Shown: in pieces, positions 47,623-57,051 of the stretch | How positions within the stretch are numbered: position 1 is the first letter of the stretch | Layout: each line of letters begins with the position of its first letter | DNA from: Acorus gramineus | Taxonomy: Eukaryota; Streptophyta; Magnoliopsida; Acorales; Acoraceae | Direction of reading: 5' to 3' | Length of the DNA stretch: 64,000 nt | NCBI GenBank assembly: GCA_030737835.1 | Contig: CM060847.1 | Span: forward strand, 7,278,584-7,342,583 | Position numbers and translations under genes: made by a program | The notes under the pieces: generated by a model | Databases searched by the model: none | What the model was told of the DNA's origin: nothing | Seen by the model: only the letters and a program-made list of their open reading frames with translations

Positions 47623-48149
47623 GGGAAAAATCCATACAACCCCCTGAAATCTGACTGAAATCCATATAGCCCCCTGCTTTTTCTTAAAATCCATATAACC
47701 CACTGAAAACGCATAATAAATCCAAATAATTCTTAGAATAAAATTTTCGTTAATAGATGATGAATATTTTACGAATATTTTGTTTGATTAACCCTGATTG
47801 AAAATATAATATACTAAAAAACTATTACAATGTGTTAAAAATGTAAAAAATCCTATGAAAATGATGATTTTATCATCTCTGGATATATTATAAAATCCTA
47901 TCTAAATGGGTAAAATTACCATTTATAGAGGATTTCCTGCATTTTTAACACATTGTAGGATTTTTTTAGTACACTGTGTTTTCTACCAGGATTAGCCAAA
48001 CATAATATTCATCATATGTAAATGTAAATTTTATTCAGGGGATTATTTGGATTTACTAGGTTTTTTCAAGAGGTTATATGGATTTTAAGAAAAGGCAAGG
48101 GGTTCTATGGATTTCAGTCAGTTTACAGGGGGTTATATGGATTTTTTCC
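47623..48149. mobile_element. Long-TIR Mutator-like MITE with 9-bp target duplication
   Basis: Starts GGGAAAAATCCATACAACCC and ends (reverse complement) GGAAAAAATCCATATAACCC. The inverted repeats run about 250 bp from each end, so the whole element is almost one hairpin. It is flanked by TAAAATGTA at 47614-47622 and 48150-48158. A 9-bp duplication and long TIRs are typical of Mutator-like (MULE) elements. It has no coding capacity. It interrupts the EDR1 fragment just after SDSG. Confidence 0.92.
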
Positions 48150-48169
48150 TAAAATGTAATTTTAAAAAA

Positions 48170-48677
48170 GGAAAAAATTCAAATAACCCCCCTATAAACT
48201 TGACTGAAATCCTTATAATCCCCTGACTTTTCTTAAAATCCATATAACTCCCTGAAAACACCTAGTAAATCTAAATAACCCCCTGAAAGAAATTTCGGTT
48301 GACAGGAGATGAATATTTCGTGAATATTCTGTTTGGTTAACCCTGACTGAATATACAATATACTAAAAACCCTCTACAATGTATTAAAAGTGTAAAAAAT
48401 TATATAAAAAAAAGATTTTACCTCTTTGAATAGATTATAAAACCTTATCTGGAGGGGCAAAATCGTCATTTATTGATGATTTTTTACATTTTTAACACAT
48501 TGTAGATTTTGTTTTTGTATGCTGTGCTTTCATCCAGGATTAACCTAACAGAACATTCACAAAATATTCATCATCTGTTAACATATATTTTATTCATGGG
48601 GTTATTTGGATTTCAAGAATAGTCAGGGGGTTATATAGATTTTGGTCGGTTCATAGGGGGTTGTATGGATTTTTCCC
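48170..48677. mobile_element. Second long-TIR Mutator-like MITE with 9-bp target duplication
   Basis: Starts GGAAAAAATTCAAATAACCC and ends GGATTTTTCCC; flanked by TTTAAAAAA at 48161-48169 and 48678-48686. Same family as 47623-48149 and separated from it by only 20 bp (their target duplications and two bases). Directly after it, unit-type DNA (GGGTTTTGTGGGCTTTGG) resumes. Confidence 0.9.
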
Positions 48678-48762
48678 TTTAAAAAAAGGGTGGGTTTTGT
48701 GGGCTTTGGCCCATCATCTACTTTTGGGCCTTTGTATAAAAATCAAAGGGTGATCTGGTTCA

Positions 48763-50165
48763 TTAGCGCCTGGACAGCTAATCTTTGAACGTCTACGATA
48801 GAGAACACTAACAATAGGTATGCCAGTGTTTTCCCTGCTGAACCTGTCTAGAAGATAACATAAACTAGTGTTAGCCTTTACAATAACAAATGCAATACAA
48901 ACATATATCATACCAATGATAAACTAGAAGGTGTGAGTAAATTGTGATTTCTGTTTATGTGAATGATATCTCCTTCAAGCAAAAAGTTATAAACAAAGTT
49001 TTTTTAGCACAACAGAAAAACTACTTTTCTTTAGTGATACACTGCCTTCAGTAATAGATTTACACAGAAAATTCAATAATGCAATTTGAATTTGAATTAT
49101 TTATCAATGAAATGAACCCACCAACTCATTCGAAAGAATTCATTCGCTACCATATTTTTTGAATAAAATAAGAGAGAACAATATAGAGAGTGCCAAAACA
49201 ATATAGCACGACAAAAGAGAATTTTGGGTCCGCAACATGAAGATTTGTGAAAAGAATGAGCTGTTTATTCCTTATTAGCAGCAATGAATTCATGAACATA
49301 TACAAATGGATTGTGAAATTTCTTTTTAGTTGCGACCCGAACCAGATTTGTGATAGATGACATTAAGGATAGTGAATTGCATTTATGGAACCAGCACCTA
49401 TCATCTTCTGATAAAATTAGCATTTTTGTTTTGGAAGAAACACAAATCATCCACATTTTCCTTGTGCATAATTGAATGATAGATTGTTAAGGATGCTGTT
49501 ATCACTTATTACAGTAAATGTCATACAACACAACTGCCACCCATCACCATTATTATTTCAAGAAATTTAAAGCTTGTGTGTATACAGTATACCAACAAAC
49601 ATTAGGACCAACTCCTAACATGCAATAATATAACCAGTTACAAACCCATATATACCCATTAAACCATGAAAACAAAATAATGCACACACCAACATTGAAG
49701 TACTTCACTTCAAATTACACCACAAAAACCAAAAAATGTTCAAGTAAAAGAGCATCTAGAAATCCAAAACAACCTGCGCATGAAGAACGCAATCCCGCCC
49801 GGATAGGAGCACCGGCAGAGACTGCCGTTGCACATGCATCACAACAAAAGCACAAAAGCCTATCAACAGAGCTTCCTGAACAAATCAAAACCGTCTCATA
49901 AGCTAAAAGAGGACACTCGCCTCCGCAGAACGTGATCGGGGACTCGACCGCCGCAGATTTCTCGGAATGTTGTGGTTGTCGTTTCCGCCGCCGCCGCCTC
50001 TGGAGCTGCTTTGCAACAGAGAGTGATAGGGGATCGATGATGGGCACGGGAAGGAGGAACCTTGAGGGGAACAATGGAGTCCCCATGTCCGAATCTAGGG
50101 TTTTTATTAAAACCGATCCCCAAATTAGGACGAAAGCAACGTATAGTTTCCATTCTCCTCTTCAA
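48763..50165 (-). pseudogene. 3'-truncated RH58-like helicase copy 3 (exons 1-3 only)
   Basis: Exon 1 at 50165-49921 is intact with an Ala run of four. Exon 2 survives only as about 49836-49774, because 34 bp covering its acceptor and first bases are deleted (junction CACATGCATCAC at a TGC microhomology). Exon 3 is cut off at 48763 and has a 3-bp insertion that turns Walker A TGSGKT into TGSAGKT. Exons 4-10 are absent; beyond 48763 lies 3' flank of a linker-histone-like gene. This copy cannot make a helicase, but its promoter side is kept. Confidence 0.92.
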
Positions 50166-52182
50166 CCTTTCTGTGATCTTCTTCGATTATAGATGCCTAC
50201 GGTTATTCTTGAATAAAAGATGGAATAACGGATAGAATATTTAATTCTTTGTTCCAAACAAATCCCCGCCGATTTATATTAGATTATTAGTCGAAATAAA
50301 TACAAAAGGAAAATGCACGTAGTCCCTTAAAAGTAAATATTATAACATGTGCGCCGGTATATTCATTTTTTTTTAGACTCTAAAATATAACCCTATATAT
50401 GTTATTAGAAATTCAAATAAACATATATCTTGTTAAAATTTTACTTATTCTTATTAAAAATAAGTTTATTCAACTTGAAATAGACAATGTACATTTTTTT
50501 ATTAAAATATGTGTGGTCTGTATTTTAATTGGTAAAAATGACTAAGTATAACATTTTCCTTTTCCTTATAATATATGTCATTCCCAATTTAACCAATCCT
50601 GTTTTCTAACATAGTTGTAAATTACAAATTCTGTTGTTAATTAATAAATTAGAAGTCTAACCTAACAAGATTTTTTGATGAACCTTATTATGACATAAAA
50701 CAAGAGAGTAAAAAAAACATAAATATTTTAGTTTTACGTAATTGGAAGTGTTATATTCTATTCCTAATTTTCGGAAGTGTTGTATATTATTTTCAATAAA
50801 AGAAAATATTCCAATGAGGTTTAAATAATTGAGAAAATAATAATAAAAATTACCTAAAAGTGTTGCAGTTCATGGTTGTGTGTGATATTCATTTTAGAGA
50901 GTATTCAAATTTTTATTCATTTATATCTATATCATGTCATCTTCCAATTTTTTGTATCTTTTATTTAAATCAAACAATATTTTTAACGTAACAAAAAGAA
51001 ATAATAAAAAGATTTGATTTACGTCAAGAATTCATAAACTTCTTGAATCCACAAAAAAGATAATAATAAAAATAAATTTTTTTTTATTGATTGAAAAAGT
51101 TGTCCTTCTTTTATATGACACAAGTATTAAATACATACTCATAATAATATCAATTATGTGTATTAAAAATAATAAATACACAATTATAATGATAGTTAAA
51201 ATCTAATAAAAATAAAATATAAGATCCTATAAATTCTAAATTCATATTTCAGTCATAAAATATGATTATTATGATTTTTAAATAATATATGATAAAATCT
51301 CATAAAAGTTTATGAAAAAATTAATTACGGATCATCCAGGTCATGCCCTCGTTATTATTTTTAGTCCCCAACGCTTTTGAAGATATTTTTTTGTTCCTTA
51401 GACCCTAGGTTAGTAAAGACATTTTTTTATGGGTCCTTCCATCCCCCTTTCTTTTGCATTTTACCTCTGTCTTCTCTTTTTGTTTGTGCCTCCCTCTTCC
51501 ACACAAACTAGGTTAGTGAAGATAAAACAATATTGATTTTGAAACTGATTGTTAACTGTTATTGTACATAGATGTAACATATTAAAATCTAATCTAAATA
51601 TAAAGATGTGTTTCAACTATGAAAATATTGATTACAAAAAAGATTAACAATGTACATTACTTATAACAATGTATATAAAAAAATGTTAACAATATATATG
51701 AAATAATCATGATAGGGGTATTTTTGGTATCACATATGAAAAGACTAATGGCATCATACTAAAATGACATAAATATAATTTTTTACTATCTTAGAAACTA
51801 AAAAAAATTAAAAAATTTCAGGGATCTAAAAATAATAGATGAGTAATCAGAGGGATCCCGAATTAATGTTTTCAAAGTTTAATTTGATGGCTAATTGAAA
51901 TCAATTATTTATGCAATAATTTGTTTCTAAATTTGTCTTACATTTTGTTTTTCCAAATATATTATGCTGAGGAGAATATATCCAATTATTATATAAATCC
52001 TCTACAGATATCTTTTAAAATCTCGTTTTAAATTTTAACCTTAATGCATAATCTTTTTTAATATTTTGTTTCCTAATAAATTTGTTAAACAATATTCATA
52101 TACTAATCAAATTTTCTATATATTTCAAAACCTTACACTAATTTTTGCATCCTTTTTTTATTTGAAGAAGAAGAAAGAAAAA
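50166..52182. other. Divergent region upstream of gene C
   Basis: Collinear with 9676-11690 of unit 1, with scattered substitutions and short indels. It presumably carries the gene C promoter. No gene is seen. Confidence 0.6.
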
Positions 52183-53606
52183 ATGTCCTCTCCTAGTCCT
52201 CCTCCTCCTCCACCAATGAATAGCCTTCTGAGGCGGCACTTCAAAAGCGGTGACACCTCTGCTGGTCTTACTTATGAAGAGGTGCTTCTTGTAGATTTTC
52301 CAAAAAAAATTATTTTGATTATTTTTTTTTAGATAATGTTACGTCCAGTCTTATTTTCAGCCTCAATTCTAGTTTACATGTATTTTAAATTTTAAAAAAA
52401 TAGTATACCTCATCTAATGAGGTACATGCTTTTGTAAAAAATGAAGCATATACTCCAATAAATTACATGGATGTATTTATAGAAAATGTAAAAAAATTCT
52501 TTCGAAGCATATGCTTTGTTACCATAAACATATGCGTCGTTAATTTTCTATCGACACGGAATTAGGACTGAAAACGGATCTAGGTGTAACAGCACCCTCT
52601 TTTTGGTTGACTAATATTAATTTTATATTTATGGAATCAGGTGATGGTGGAAGCAATGATTGCACTAAAGGCTAATATGTTCAGCGAGAAGTTACTCTCC
52701 TCTTACATTGAAACCCATTATGACGGGCTCCCTGAGGACCACCAAATCCTCCTCCGACGATACCTCCAAAAACTTGTCGAAGAGCAATGCCTCGCCATTA
52801 ATTACGAGATGCGTTATTCTATCACCAAATCGATGGAAGAGACGGAATGGCCCAAGAAATCTGATGAGGGCCTCAGCACATCCAGTCCTCACCATCAGAC
52901 AAAGATTTATAATGCTCCTCCCACCAATGACAATGGAATTGATGATGAGGTTGAGGGGGAGGAGATTGTATATCAGCCAAAGAATTGGAAGGCTAATTTT
53001 CAACACAAGAAATTTTATGATGGCCTCGGCACCTCTAGTCCTCAGCATCAGAAATATATTAATGCTCTTCCCGCCAATGACAATGGAACTGATGATGAGG
53101 TTGAGGGGGAGGAGATTGTATATCAGCCAAAGAATTGGAAGGCCAATTTTCAACCCAAGAAATTTGATGATGGCCTCGGCACTTATAGTCCTCAGCATCA
53201 GAAAGAGATTAATGCTCTTCCCACCAATGGCAATGGAACTGATGAGGTTGAGGGGGAGGAGATTGTATATCAGCCAAAGAAGGCTAATTTTCAGCCCAAA
53301 AAATTTGATCATGGCCTCGGCACCTCCGGTCCTCAGCATCAAAAAGAGATTTATAATGCTCCTCCCACCAATGGCAATGGAACTGATGATAAGGTTGAGG
53401 GGGAGGAGATTGTATATCAGCCAAAGAATTGGAAGGCCAATTTTCAACCCAAGAAATTTGATGATGGCCTCGGCACTTATAGTCCTCAGCATCAGAAAGA
53501 GATTAATGCTCCTCCCACCAATGGCAATGGAACTGATGATGAGGTTGAAGTGGAGGAAATTGTATATCAGCCAAAGGTTTACAATTTTCAGCCCAAGAAT
53601 AATTAA
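52183..53606 (+). CDS. Linker-histone-like winged-helix protein with five EVEGEEIVY repeats (gene C)
   Basis: Exons 52183-52281 and 52641-53606, giving 354 aa. Leader and H15-like domain are almost identical to gene A (VMVEAMIALKANMF, SYIETHYDGLP, LRRYLQKLVEEQCLAI), but there are five repeats instead of six. The last unit has EVEVEEIVYQPK, the only departure from the G in the motif. It ends VYNFQPKNN like A and B. Intron 1 (359 bp) holds the same MITE as gene A. The units differ in order from those of gene A, so repeats have been exchanged or lost since duplication. The neighbour upstream is the dead helicase copy 3. Confidence 0.85.
52330..52602. mobile_element. MITE in intron 1 of gene C
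   Basis: Counterpart of 11838-12110 (ATAATGTTACGTCCAGTC at left), with substitutions and small indels. It shows that genes A and C share an ancestor that gene B does not. Confidence 0.6.
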
Positions 53607-54493
53607 AATGTAGAAGGTGTCGGAGTTTATTACTATTCTAAGAATATATTTATGAAATAAGTGATGGTAGCGACCTTTCCATGCTCTTTGTTTATGTATT
53701 TTTCTCCTTTATGAATTTTTTTCTTTTCTTTCCATTTTATCTTCATTCGGACATCGTCTGTTTTAAAAAATTTGAAATAGATATGCCCATGTTTGCCTTA
53801 AAAAAAGAGTGATGATGTTTTTAGTTCTTCTTATTGCTCTCTTCTTAATTTATATGAAATTTAAACACTCATGTTGTATGGTATTGTTGCTCTCTTTTTG
53901 GAAAAATGAAAGACCTAAGCTGCCTGAACCTTATTATAAAGCGTGATTTTAAAAAAGGCAGAGTATACAGCCCAGTGGACTGGGTTTTGTGGGCTTTGGC
54001 CCATCATCTAATTTTGGGCCTTTGTATAAAAATCAAAGGGTGATCTGGTTCATTCAACCTCTTGAAGCACCGTTGCAGGACGTGGAAGCAGGAGACCATT
54101 GAATGAATATTGAATAAGCACCGTTAGATGGCATGTATACCCAAAAAAAAAAAAAAAAAAAATTCCCCAGATCTGCTTTTTTGAAATTACAATAAGAATC
54201 ACAAACTCAAATTTATAGAAATAGAACCAAGCGCATTCATTCACAATTAAAATACCAAATAAAACCACATTCACTCTGGCTTAAAATCCATACAAAATGT
54301 GAATGTAAAATCCAAAACATAAACCACATTCACTCCCAACAAAGAGTGAATGTAAAATCCAAAATCCTGTGAATGTCATTCAGCATTTCAGCTATGAAAA
54401 CGAAAACATAACAAAAACATAGAAAACATGCATACCATCATCATCCAAAGCCTTCCTCTTCCAGTTCCACCACCGACAAAGCTAAGCCCCCCA
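53607..54493. other. Convergent 3' region of genes C and E
   Basis: Counterpart of 13259-14141. It has the TGGGCTTTGGCCCATC and TATA-like patch at about 53990-54030, a new A-run at 54144-54162, and a shorter CATTCAC/GTGAATG array (about 54265-54360). Confidence 0.5.
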
Positions 54494-54946
54494 TCATCCG
54501 AAATACACTATCTCTTCGCCTTCCACTTCATCGTCGTACTTGGCTGGAGGGACCTCAACCACCGGCTCGGGGTTTCCGGCCGGAGGGTTCTCAGACGAAC
54601 TCAGCTGGAACTTTTTCTTGTTACGGATTGAATACCGAGGATTCTCTGTGGTGAGGAATCCCTGCTCTACGAGCTTGGTGAGGTGGTGGCGGAGCAAGAT
54701 ATCGTCACCCTTCGGTAAGCCTTCATACTTGTCCTTAATGTGCGCAGACATCATCTTCTCCGTGAACCCATTTTTCAGGGCTTCGAGTGATTCCACTATC
54801 ATCTGTGCAGCAATCAAAAGTTCAAGAAAAATCAAAAGATAGAGGCAGAGAGAGTGAGAGAGGATATATAACCTGTTCATATGTAATCGAGATGGGGGTG
54901 TGATTCCCATCAACTTTCTTCCTCACTATGATCTTCTCGGGATAAT
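54494..54946 (-). pseudogene. 5'-truncated short linker-histone-like gene (gene E)
   Basis: Exon 2 (54802-54494) is intact and nearly identical to gene D, ending YDDEVEGEEIVYFG. Of exon 1 only 54946-54873 remains. The ATG and the promoter are lost at a junction where the sequence jumps to the end of the MITE seen at 15850 in unit 1. Upstream of the junction the frame meets a stop before any ATG. A protein could start only at the Met of exon 2 and would lack the first helix part, so I call it broken. Confidence 0.8.
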
Positions 54947-55734
54947 GGATATTTTGAACCGTTTATGAGAAGTGAATTTGAATTTTTTTTTTAAATTTTT
55001 TTTTTTTTTTATCAATGAGTCAAAGTCAAATTCGACATCAATGGTGAAGAAGCTGACAAGGTTTGTACGCCGAGGCTGAGCGCCTGAGTGAGCTAAAACT
55101 AGCTAACTATTTAAGGGAAAAAAAGCATTGATGAATTCAGAGACTATAGGTTGAGCCGCTGACAGGCTTCCTTCCGAAAACAGATCAGCCGCAGACGTCC
55201 ACAGCGTGAGTTTCCTGCCGACGATCCTAACAAAGCTACACGTGTTAATGTTACTCCTCCTGTTCTCTTGACACTCTACACCCCCTCAACCTTAAAAACA
55301 CACACAATTCTCTTTGTTTTGGTTGTGACATGCTCCCTGCACATGAAAACATCTCTCAAGTTGAAGTTGGGACGAATATATAATTCTTTGTAAACTTATA
55401 AAAATTCAATTATCATCCCAAGTTAAATTTTTGTACCTTGACGTGTGGATGCTTGAATTATAGAACTTTGTTCATGTGATGAGTATTTATTCTTGATGTG
55501 GATTGGGATTTCTCATGCTCTATATTCCATGCTTGCTTACGTGGTGTGGCTTCCTGTGTCAGTTTAATTTTCCAGGAAAAGGTGTATCCTGATTTGATTA
55601 TCAGTCATCAAATAAATCAGTTTTTTTTTTTTTTTGTAGTTTCATGGTTGCTTTTTGCTTATTTATTTGTTTTCCTTTTTTCCCCTCTAAATTTGCCCCT
55701 CCCCATATAACATCTGATTCGCCCATTTTTTTAG
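54947..55734. other. End of unit 3 and presumed SPT6 intron
   Basis: 54947-55430 matches 15848-16350, including the conserved GC-richer stretch. From 55431 (GTACCTTGACG) on, the DNA is unique and leads into the acceptor TTTTTTTAG before the SPT6 exon at 55735. Confidence 0.55.
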
Positions 55735-57050
55735 GTCATCGATAGATATGTTGATCCGTCGGTCTATAACCTGAAGAACATGCTTGGTTATCGAACATTC
55801 AGAAGAGGTTCAAAATCAGAAGTTGATGATCTTTTAAGAGCAGAGAAGGCCGAGTATCCAATGAGAATAGTTTACGCTTTTGGCATTTCTCATGAGTATC
55901 CAGGAACCTTTATTCTATCTTATATTCGGAGTTTGAACCCACATCACAAGTACATTGGACTATATCCCAAGGGATTGAAGTTCCGGAAAGTATTTTTTAA
56001 GGACATCGACAGGCTTGTTAACTATTTTCAGAAGAATATCAACAAACCACCTCCTGGCGAGGCTCACTCACTTCCATCAGTTGCTGCTAGGGTACCGATG
56101 AGAATGTTACGATTTCGGATCTTGGGATGCAATCAATAAAAAAAAATAAACAAACAAATCGAAGCAAAGACACAAAAATTTTACGTGGTTCGACAAATCT
56201 TGCCTACGTCCACGGAGCACACCAGAGATCAATCCACTATCAATGAGAAGTTTTTACAATAGTCACACCAAAGATAAAAACCCTAAAGCCTAATGAAAAA
56301 TATGAGATGCTTTTTTATACTGACATCTCATTAAGGACAAAAAAGTCAATACACGAAAGACACTTCAAAAAAAATTTTCTCGGGGCGCTGCCCCAGACCC
56401 CGCGAGCTGATCGGGCAGCTCGATCCCCACGAGTTCTGGGGGGAGCTCAACTCCCATCCGACCCTGTGTAGCGCCAACAATCCTCTGCGCGAATCATCAG
56501 ACTCCACAATATATAACAGAGAAGTCCCGCCTCTGGTGGAGAATCTGCTTGGGGGTCATCTGATGGTGGTTGGAGAGGCCAGTCTAATTCAGAAAGGGAA
56601 ATGTCTTCAACTCCCAGTTCAAGATCAGGTAATTTTAAAATCTATTTTTCAGAACTATTGTTGGGGTTTGTCATCACCCCCTGAAAAAAATGAACAATAG
56701 GCAAAAGAAGCTGCTGTGCAAATAAAGTTTTAGATGAATAATTGCGTTTCATTGGCTTACAGTGTCAAAATTTCTTGAAATCTGAGGTATTAGCCAAATT
56801 GTTTTTATTGTGTGGTAGGAAAATTGGATAACAACAGGGGTGACAATGGTGGCGGTGGCCGTATGGATCTGGCTGTGGTGGTCGCTTGTATGAAGGGAGA
56901 CGAAACGAGCATGTACTTCAATAGACAGTGTGCATATATATCAAACAAAGCTAAATGTATCAGCTCAAGATCACCTGATTCACATATAGAAATTGACTAC
57001 TTGCACAGCCAAAAAAATAAGAAGAAACACAACATAGAGCATCATAGTTA
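55735..57050 (+). pseudogene. SPT6: SPT6 C-terminal fragment (SH2 region and Gly-rich tail), disrupted
   Basis: Exon from 55735 encodes VIDRYVDP, YRTFRRGSKSEVDDLL, MRIVYAFGISHEYPGTFILS, NPHHKYIGLYPKG, FRKVFFKDIDRLVNYFQ and VAARVPMR. This is the tandem SH2 region that binds the phosphorylated linker of RNA polymerase II. After a solo LTR (56105-56518) it continues SPASGGESAWGSSDGGW, then MSSTPSSRS to a donor at 56629. A further piece from about 56820 is Gly/Arg-rich as in plant SPT6 tails, with frame changes. The central part of SPT6 (YqgF, HhH, S1) is not in the window. The N-terminal piece is 26 kb upstream on the same strand. Confidence 0.88.
56105..56518. mobile_element. Solo LTR inserted in an SPT6 exon
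   Basis: 414 bp starting TGTTACGATTTCGG and ending ATATATAACA, flanked by GAGAA at 56100-56104 and 56519-56523. Removing it and one GAGAA restores an open reading across the junction (VPMR to SPASGG), which proves insertion into coding DNA. It contains TTTTACGTGGTTCGAC and TGCCTACGTCCACGG, typical of plant LTRs. A single LTR without interior indicates recombination between two LTRs. Confidence 0.93.
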
Positions 57051-57051
57051 A

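Larger units (their letters stand above)
48690..55430. repeat. Segmental duplication unit 3
   Basis: Matches 8231-16350 of unit 1 with a 1.25-kb deletion (counterpart of about 14597-15848). Its first 70 bp (48690-48762) instead match the linker-histone 3' flank at about 13634-13707. Genes C and E of this unit are near-identical to A and D. Confidence 0.85.
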
